Shown here: positions 7,260 through 11,109 of the stretch, piece by piece
Position numbering within the stretch: position 1 is the first letter of the stretch
Layout: each line of letters opens with the position of its first letter
Origin: Anaerolineaceae bacterium
Lineage (GTDB): Bacteria; Chloroflexota; Anaerolineae; Anaerolineales; Anaerolineaceae
Assembly (NCBI GenBank): GCA_003542325.1
Contig: DPKV01000139.1
Location: 1 to 11,109, forward strand
Length of the DNA: 11,109 nt
Direction of reading: 5' to 3'
Position numbers and translations under genes: made by a program
The notes under the pieces: model-generated
The model's input: the letters and a program-made list of their open reading frames with translations, nothing else
Told to the model about the DNA's origin: nothing
Databases searched by the model: none

Positions 7260-7557
7260 TATCTTTCTCCTGTTAATCTTTAAATTAATGTCCGACCCAA
7301 TTTTATCACGCTATGCATTGATGGTTGCTTTTATAACATGCCCCAAAGACAAGTATCGACCGGCAGCCATTCTTGTTCACCAGGCAGGATATCGATCAGA
7401 CCATGATTGATCTGCCCGCCTCAGATCGCCTCCGGCTTACTCCTTTTCGTACCCATGACGATCCTGGGGGTGGATCCGGACCTTCTTGTTATTTTCGGGG
7501 TTAATGGACATAATGAAGGTTAAAATTCCTGCGTCGTTTCAGGAAAAAAAGCGCATA
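7260..7557. other. Intergenic region between divergent genes, mostly unassigned
   Basis: The minus strand carries the ribosome-binding site of the membrane-protein gene next to 7259. Farther out I see no RNA gene or strong promoter for that gene. A 24-codon minus-strand frame (7511-7437, beginning MSINPENNKK and ending in TAA) has hydrophilic, coding-like composition but no ribosome-binding site at a normal distance. I do not call it a gene. A plus-strand frame of similar quality overlaps it. Confidence 0.4.
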
Positions 7558-7574
7558 CCGGTTTGGCAAACCGG
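7558..7574. promoter_or_regulatory. Palindrome overlapping the -35 of the AI-2E transporter promoter
   Basis: CCGGTTT (7558-7564), a GGC spacer, and AAACCGG (7568-7574) make a perfect inverted repeat that covers the -35 hexamer at 7563-7568. This is the position expected of a repressor operator. The protein that would bind it is unknown. Confidence 0.45.
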
Positions 7575-7590
7575 ATCTGTATTGTATAAT
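7563..7590 (+). promoter_or_regulatory. Sigma-70-type promoter of the AI-2E transporter gene
   Basis: TTGGCA (7563-7568) and a consensus TATAAT (7585-7590) are separated by 16 bp, about 45 bp before the start codon. Confidence 0.65.
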
Positions 7591-7635
7591 AAATGAGGAA
7601 TCCCTTCACCAAACAAACAGGGTCAACTATTCAAT

Positions 7636-8967
7636 ATGAATGAGAACATGAATCCAAAAGAAGTCCAAACCGAACCCGAAAGTGCACATCCCGATTCACC
7701 ACTCTGGAACTGGCCTGCCAAGTTAATTGTTGGGTTAGCCCTGGTTGGAGTGGCGGTCTGGCTGCTTGTGCAATTTAAAAGATTTGTAGGACCGTTGATT
7801 GTGGCCTTCCTGCTGACCTACATTTTCTATCCGGTGGTCAGTTTCCTGCAAAAACGGATCAAACTCCCCTGGCGCGTTGCCGTCACGGTCTTCTATATTA
7901 TTGTGGTTGCTGCTTTTTTAGGCTTGCTGGTCTGGGGTGGCCTTGCCCTGTTTGGCCAGGTGGAAAACCTGATCGCGTTTATCGAAAGAAATATTGATCA
8001 GATCCCTCAATTGGTGAACGATCTTACGCAAAAAACCTATCCTATCTGGACCTATGAGTTTTCCTTATCCGCAATTAATTGGAACAGCGTCGTCGATCAG
8101 GCGGTCAGTGCTGTTCAACCGATCATCGGACAGATCGGATCGTTTACCGGCTCCATCGCAACCGGGGCCGCCAATGTTCTACTGGTGATAGGGATCATTC
8201 TATTGGTCTCATACTTCATGCTGGCCGAATCAAAAGGTGTGACCAATCGACTGGAAAATGTCAAAATCCCCGGTTATACAGCCGACTTTCAACGGATTGG
8301 ACAGGAGCTTAATAATATTTGGAACGCGTTCATCCGCGGTCAGTTAGTCGTCGTTCTGATCACCGGGATCATCTATACCATCTACCTGGGTTCAATGGGG
8401 ATCCAGTTTTTCTTTGGCCTTGCGCTGATCGCTGTTCTGGGACGTTTTATCCCCTATATCGGCGCATGGATCACCTGGATCGCCTACGGCCTGGTTGCCC
8501 TGCTTCAGGGGACGACCATCTTCAATCTCCCTTCGGGCATCTATGCGCTGATCGTTCTGGGAGGCGCCATCCTGATCGACATCATGCTCGACAACCTTCT
8601 GGTCCCAAAGGTGATGTCCGAGAATTTGAAAGTCCACCCGGCCCTGGTATTGGTAGGTGCGTTGATCGCAGTGGATTTTCTGGGTGTAATCGGAATCCTT
8701 TTGGCAGCCCCGGTTTTGGCGACTTTAAAATTGTTTTTTGGCTATATTTTTACTAAATTGACCGACCAGGACCCCTGGGAGGAATTAGATCACGCTCAAC
8801 CGGAAGAAAAAACCAGGTGGGTCGTTTGGCTTGAAAAACAATGGGCCAAACTATCCTTATGGATGGTTTCTGCCGCCAAAAAGGCAGGTCAATGGTTCCG
8901 GTCTAAATGGATAAAGGTTAAAACGAAAAAAAACCGGCCTTCTAAAAAAGAAAAAGGGTCGAAATAA
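7636..8967 (+). CDS. AI-2E family transporter (PerM/YdiK-like permease)
   Basis: This 443-residue integral membrane protein has about eight hydrophobic segments near residues 29-47, 51-70, 80-106, 176-196, 234-256, 258-287, 300-318 and 334-370. A soluble section lies between the third and fourth (about 108-170), as is typical for the family. Family landmarks include GRFIPYIGAW (269-278), D319-N320 followed by LLVPKVM (321-327), LKVHPALVLVGAL (331-343) and GILLAAPVLATLK (353-365). Family members have been linked to autoinducer-2 export (TqsA), Na+/H+ antiport and other roles, so the name should not be taken as proof of AI-2 transport. After residue 373 comes an unusual charged, Lys-rich cytoplasmic tail of about 70 residues ending in repeated KK pairs. 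An ATG five codons downstream is an alternative start, and neither has a strong ribosome-binding site. The gene is monocistronic. Confidence 0.9.
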   Translation: MNENMNPKEVQTEPESAHPDSPLWNWPAKLIVGLALVGVAVWLLVQFKRFVGPLIVAFLLTYIFYPVVSFLQKRIKLPWRVAVTVFYIIVVAAFLGLLVWGGLALFGQVENLIAFIERNIDQIPQLVNDLTQKTYPIWTYEFSLSAINWNSVVDQAVSAVQPIIGQIGSFTGSIATGAANVLLVIGIILLVSYFMLAESKGVTNRLENVKIPGYTADFQRIGQELNNIWNAFIRGQLVVVLITGIIYTIYLGSMGIQFFFGLALIAVLGRFIPYIGAWITWIAYGLVALLQGTTIFNLPSGIYALIVLGGAILIDIMLDNLLVPKVMSENLKVHPALVLVGALIAVDFLGVIGILLAAPVLATLKLFFGYIFTKLTDQDPWEELDHAQPEEKTRWVVWLEKQWAKLSLWMVSAAKKAGQWFRSKWIKVKTKKNRPSKKEKGSK

Positions 8968-8994
8968 TGCCCGGAAAGAATATCTTTAAATTGA

Positions 8995-9023
8995 TAAACA
9001 GCAGGCTTTGAAAGCGGTATAAT
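8995..9023 (+). promoter_or_regulatory. Promoter of the small acidic protein gene
   Basis: TAAACA (8995-9000) and TATAAT (9018-9023) have the ideal 17-bp spacing. They lie about 58 bp before the start codon and downstream of the transporter stop. Confidence 0.55.
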
Positions 9024-9080
9024 TTGTGATATTATTGGCAGCGGTTAAAATTACACTCCTGATAGAAAGGGATACTTAAA

Positions 9081-9272
9081 ATGGAAGAATCATACGAACC
9101 AAAAACAACAACCATCGCGGAAACAGAAGCCTACCTGGCCTGGAAGGCTGAGGAACCGGATGGAGAAACAACCTACCATCTCGAACTGAACAATGTAACC
9201 TTGCATTTCTTTAAAGAGGAATGGAAAGAATTTCTCGATCTGGTTGATCTGATCCTGGACGAAGACCTCTAA
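9081..9272 (+). CDS. Small acidic hypothetical protein
   Basis: I do not recognise this 63-residue protein. It is strongly acidic, with no signal peptide or membrane segment. The middle looks like two short beta strands (TYHLEL at 31-36, NVTLHFF at 38-44), followed by a probable amphipathic helix EEWKEFLDLVDLIL (46-59) and an acidic end. This small strand-strand-helix layout suggests a compact folded domain or binding partner. The gene is well supported: a consensus -10 upstream, AAAGGGA 9 nt before the ATG, and a strong terminator directly after the stop. It is flanked by the AI-2E transporter on the same strand and a convergent GNAT gene, which gives no clear functional hint. Confidence 0.75.
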   Translation: MEESYEPKTTTIAETEAYLAWKAEEPDGETTYHLELNNVTLHFFKEEWKEFLDLVDLILDEDL

Positions 9273-9295
9273 ACCTCAATCACCCCTCAGAGAGT

Positions 9296-9330
9296 AAAAG
9301 ACAGCTCACTTTACAAGCTGTCTTTTTATT
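9296..9330. terminator. Bidirectional terminator between the small protein and tandem-GNAT genes
   Basis: AAAAGACAGCT (9296-9306) and AGCTGTCTTTT (9316-9326) are perfect 11-bp arms with a 9-nt loop. The T-rich flank overlaps the stop codon of the convergent gene at 9330-9332. Confidence 0.9.
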
Positions 9331-10304
9331 TATAAGCTGCAAGACATCCAGATCAGGGTCCGGAAATCCTTGAAACCCAGTGCTTCAAATGTGTCCTGGC
9401 TCCGGCCCCTGGGGTAGTCAATGGACAATGGATGCTCCTGTGATAAATGCCGGAATACACCCAGCAAGGCCCCGGGCAGCAGGTCGGTTTCTTCCTCTTC
9501 ATTAAAAGCAAGCCAAAGGTTGTTGGCGAATGTATCCGTCTTTTGCCACGTAATCTGTCCCTGCCCCCTCCTGCCCAGATCATAAGTCCAATGGCGCAGC
9601 CTTATCCCATCAATAATATTGGATGCAACCTGGACAAAGCCAGGCGAAAGACGTGCAAAATCCAGGGGATAATTCCAACGCAAAACAGGGGGGTATGCCG
9701 AATCAAGAGTGTGTTTTTGCCGTGACCAATCAGCAGCCTTGCGGTTGCGCAGGCAATTTATCGCCGAACTATTGGCATTCAGGGCTTTCGTGTCCATGGG
9801 TCGAATTCGCCAGGTCGTCCGAACAGCCCGATCGATAAAACCAACGGAACGATACAGCGTTTGGGCATCCCGATTGTCCTCCCGCACCTGCAGCCACACC
9901 TCGCCGGTGCTGCTCCGCCTAAGGTAGCCCAAGGCACGCCTGGTCAACGCCCTGGCAATCCCCCGGTGTCTGTAAGTGGGATGAACGGCAACGTTTGCGA
10001 CCAGGTAGGTCTTTCGTCCCTCGTTTTGGAATGGGATCAGGCTCAAATTTCCAATGATCCGCCCATCCTCTTCCCACACAAATCCCGAGGCGTTAATCTC
10101 AGCCATATCCGTCCACGGGGAAAGCCAATCCAATAGATGCATTTGCCGGGCAGTTTTCCGCAGATTTTGAATATAGAGCAGTCCGTCAGGATCCTGTTGA
10201 ATGGGGAAACTCATCTCGATCAAATCAGCAATTTGATCGAGATCTCGCCCGACGTCCATTTTACGGATTTGATTGGAATGCTCGTTAATCATTGCAACCG
10301 TCAT
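9330..10304 (-). CDS. GNAT family acetyltransferase, probably two GNAT folds
   Basis: This 324-residue protein is twice normal GNAT size. The N-terminal half carries an intact acetyl-CoA motif A at VANVAVHPTYRHRGIARALT (102-121), preceded by strand GRIIGNLSLI (81-90), and motif B at AQTLYRSVGF (147-156). The C-terminal half (about 205-324) lacks a recognisable Q/R-x-x-G-x-G/A loop. It ends with a motif-B-like TFEALGFKDFRTLIWM (305-320), so it looks like a degenerate second GNAT domain, as in other tandem acetyltransferases. The substrate is unknown. The start is uncertain: ATG at 10304 has no good ribosome-binding site, and in-frame ATGs at residues 5 and 16 are alternatives. The gene follows the infA terminator by about 40 bp, with no clear promoter between. 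Codons 21-31 contain a 13-bp perfect inverted repeat. Confidence 0.82.
   Translation of the reverse strand: MTVAMINEHSNQIRKMDVGRDLDQIADLIEMSFPIQQDPDGLLYIQNLRKTARQMHLLDWLSPWTDMAEINASGFVWEEDGRIIGNLSLIPFQNEGRKTYLVANVAVHPTYRHRGIARALTRRALGYLRRSSTGEVWLQVREDNRDAQTLYRSVGFIDRAVRTTWRIRPMDTKALNANSSAINCLRNRKAADWSRQKHTLDSAYPPVLRWNYPLDFARLSPGFVQVASNIIDGIRLRHWTYDLGRRGQGQITWQKTDTFANNLWLAFNEEEETDLLPGALLGVFRHLSQEHPLSIDYPRGRSQDTFEALGFKDFRTLIWMSCSL
10213..10243. repeat. 13-bp perfect inverted repeat inside the tandem-GNAT gene
   Basis: ATCTCGATCAAAT (10213-10225), loop CAGCA, and ATTTGATCGAGAT (10231-10243). In the mRNA this would be a strong hairpin about 60-90 nt after the start codon. The encoded peptide is DLDQIADLIE. 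Confidence 0.9.
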
Positions 10305-10342
10305 TACGTCATTCTACCGCGTAATCTTCCATTGATTGCGTT

Positions 10343-10376
10343 AAAAAAAGAACCCCCCATCCAGAAGACGGGGGGT
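10343..10376 (-). terminator. Terminator of the rpsU-infA operon
   Basis: On the minus strand ACCCCCC (10376-10370) pairs with GGGGGGT (10358-10352). The stem extends inward by one wobble and two further pairs to a 5-nt loop, and is followed by a run of seven Ts (10349-10343). It begins 7 bp after the infA stop. Confidence 0.88.
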
Positions 10377-10382
10377 CGTTTT

Positions 10383-10637
10383 CTATTCCTGACTTTCATT
10401 TGGTGATGCGGAATGACGACGATAACGATAAACGATCCGACCCCGGGTCAGGTCATAGGGGGATATTTCCATCCTGACGCGATCACCCAACAGAATGCGG
10501 ATGTAATGCCGCCGCATCTTGCCTGAAAGATAAGCCAGAATTTCTGACCCATTCTCCAACTCTACCCGAAACTGGGTCCCCGGCAGGGCCTCAACCACAG
10601 TACCTTCTACCGTTAATTTATCGTCATCTTTTGTCAT
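10383..10637 (-). CDS. infA: Translation initiation factor IF-1
   Basis: IF-1 binds the A site of the 30S subunit during initiation. The 84-residue protein is a single S1/OB-fold domain with the family signatures [19 protein letters not shown] (12-30), [15 protein letters not shown] (38-52) and [15 protein letters not shown] (59-73). The usual length is about 72, so there is an extra hydrophilic tail of about 11 residues ending in PNESQE. Start ATG 10637 has a near-perfect ribosome-binding site, AGGAGGTG, a few bases upstream. It lies 37 bp downstream of the rpsU stop with no terminator between, so the two form an operon. The stop is TAG (10385-10383), showing that TAG is a normal stop in this genome. 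Confidence 0.95.
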   Translation of the reverse strand: MTKDDDKLTVEGTVVEALPGTQFRVELENGSEILAYLSGKMRRHYIRILLGDRVRMEISPYDLTRGRIVYRYRRHSASPNESQE

Positions 10638-10674
10638 AGCACCTCCTGAACTAAATCAACATCAAATGACACGT

Positions 10675-10857
10675 CTAATCGTGTCGTTGAGAACGCCGGA
10701 TGGCTTTCTTCTTTTCAATACGCCGGAGTTCACTCTTTGAGATAAACCAGCGCTTTCGGCGGATCGTGCTGAGCACACCGCTTTTAACAACCTGCTTCCG
10801 GAAACGCCGGAGTAATTGTTCTTGTGATTCATTGGGTCGTAAGACCACACGAGCCAA
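10675..10857 (-). CDS. rpsU: 30S ribosomal protein bS21
   Basis: bS21 sits on the 30S platform near the 3' end of 16S rRNA and helps mRNA engagement. With a TTG start at 10857-10855 the protein is 60 residues, beginning M-ARVVLRPNE, with LLRRFRKQVVKSGVLS at 15-30 and a Lys/Arg-rich tail (RRKRW, LRRIEKKKAIRR), as expected for the family. An in-frame GTG at 10866-10864 would add three residues, but it lies inside the ribosome-binding sequence AAGGGAGGTGA (10873-10863). TTG sits 5 nt after that sequence, at normal spacing, and yields a family-typical N-terminus, so I prefer it. A TTG start and a site that can be hidden in a hairpin (see leader) both suggest translational control. First gene of the rpsU-infA operon; stop TAG. 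Confidence 0.9.
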   Translation of the reverse strand: MARVVLRPNESQEQLLRRFRKQVVKSGVLSTIRRKRWFISKSELRRIEKKKAIRRSQRHD

Positions 10858-10976
10858 AACCCTCACCTCCCTTCAAAAAGGAGATATTTGGAACTTACAA
10901 GGGGAGGTGAAAACCATCCCGACCTTGCCAGGTTCCCAAGGCAGATGGACGCGCCAAAAACCAGGTGGCGCACCGG
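10858..10976 (-). promoter_or_regulatory. Structured rpsU leader with sequestered ribosome-binding site
   Basis: From the predicted start site (about 10976) to the TTG codon, the leader can form three helices. The first is GCGCCA with TGGCGC (10971-10951). The second is CCATC/CCTTG with CAAGG/GATGG (10948-10914). The third pairs TCACCTCCC (10910-10902) with GGGAGGTGA (10871-10863), which is the ribosome-binding site, and extends by three more pairs past one bulged C. The upstream arm carries UCACCUCC, identical to the 16S anti-Shine-Dalgarno core. An alternative helix, CTCCTTT with AAGGGAG (10883-10867), uses the same bases with a 3-nt loop. The two site-blocking helices exclude each other. 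The sequence and pairing are directly visible. Autoregulation by bS21 or free 30S subunits is inference. Confidence 0.6.
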
Positions 10977-10982
10977 GGATAA

Positions 10983-11011
10983 ATTATACTCGAATTTCAG
11001 TATTTTTGCAG
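10983..11011 (-). promoter_or_regulatory. Promoter of the rpsU-infA operon
   Basis: On the minus strand CTGCAA (11011-11006) and consensus TATAAT (10988-10983) are separated by 17 bp. The promoter lies between the 5S rRNA end and rpsU, so the operon need not depend on rRNA transcription. Confidence 0.65.
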
Positions 11012-11082
11012 GGATAATTGCGAATTGAAATGGGTTGGTGAGCCAACTCAAGGCAAGACATAACCGCCTTAAAGAAAAAAGT

Positions 11083-11109
11083 CCCTTGGCAATGACCTAC
11101 TCTCCCAGG
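11083..11109 (-). rRNA. rrf: 5S ribosomal RNA, 3' end only
   Basis: The minus strand reads CCTGGGAGAGTAGGTCATTG then CCAAGGG, the characteristic 3' end of bacterial 5S rRNA (the GGGAGAGTAGGTC segment and the terminal-stem strand). It is followed by a T-rich run (11080-11071), as in rRNA operon ends. The rest of the gene lies beyond the right edge. The exact 3' end is uncertain by a few bases. Confidence 0.85.

Noticed and set aside
7333..7511. Short coding-like frames on both strands between the LiaF-like and AI-2E genes
   Set aside because: No ribosome-binding site at normal spacing, no recognisable family, and the two frames overlap each other.
10383..10857. Shared PNESQE peptide in the IF-1 tail and the bS21 N-terminus, as a duplication
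   Set aside because: Most of the six codons differ at the nucleotide level (only AAT GAA in the middle and the final GAA match), so chance or convergence is simpler than duplication.
11034..11047. GTTGG-TGAG-CCAAC hairpin between 5S rRNA and rpsU
   Set aside because: Only 5 bp, with no T-run after it on the minus strand; the T-rich tract directly after the 5S end is a better termination signal.

Overview
The window looks like ordinary chromosome of a free-living anaerobic bacterium, most likely a member of the Chloroflexota (Anaerolineae-like). This placement is an inference from the gene mix: a DUF3048 lipoprotein, an FHA/winged-helix regulator, a long form of formate-tetrahydrofolate ligase that resembles the eukaryotic C1-THF synthase domain, a LiaF-like/GIN-domain membrane protein, and rpsU-infA next to a 5S rRNA gene. 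No marker in the window fixes the phylum. There is no insertion sequence, CRISPR array, tRNA or phage gene.

Layout from left to right. Positions 1-617 (minus) hold the N-terminal 205 codons of an FHA plus OmpR-type winged-helix protein that runs off the left edge. Divergent from it is a DUF3048 lipoprotein gene (759-2192, plus), ending in a hairpin terminator. A small GNAT acetyltransferase (2286-2747, minus) follows, with what looks like the broken-off tail of another protein directly upstream (2749-2838). An AT-rich stretch with a 12-bp tandem repeat and a 5' UTR hairpin leads into formate-tetrahydrofolate ligase (fhs, plus). The fhs frame is cut by a single in-frame TAG at 4689-4691, and the remaining 83 codons to 4943 are intact and strongly conserved. 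A bidirectional terminator separates fhs from a convergent two-gene minus-strand unit: a six-TM protein with a GIN/DUF2807 domain, then a PfkB-family sugar-phosphate kinase seven bases downstream. After a 376-base intergenic stretch come an AI-2E family transporter (plus) with a good sigma-70-type promoter overlapped by a palindrome, and a small acidic protein with its own promoter. A second bidirectional terminator precedes a tandem-GNAT gene (9330-10304, minus). The right end carries infA and rpsU (minus, apparently one operon) and the 3' end of a 5S rRNA gene (minus).

How the parts fit together. rpsU and infA both encode translation factors and sit just downstream of an rRNA operon, with their own promoter between. 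The rpsU leader is about 119 nt, is rich in hairpins, and contains a copy of the 16S anti-Shine-Dalgarno sequence that can pair with the rpsU ribosome-binding site. A second local helix competes for the same site. This is the best candidate for an undescribed regulatory element here. The second notable item is the fhs nonsense codon. TAG terminates infA and rpsU in this same window, so general reassignment of TAG is unlikely, and a recent mutation, a sequencing error or local readthrough are the live explanations. The other genes are unrelated housekeeping or accessory functions.
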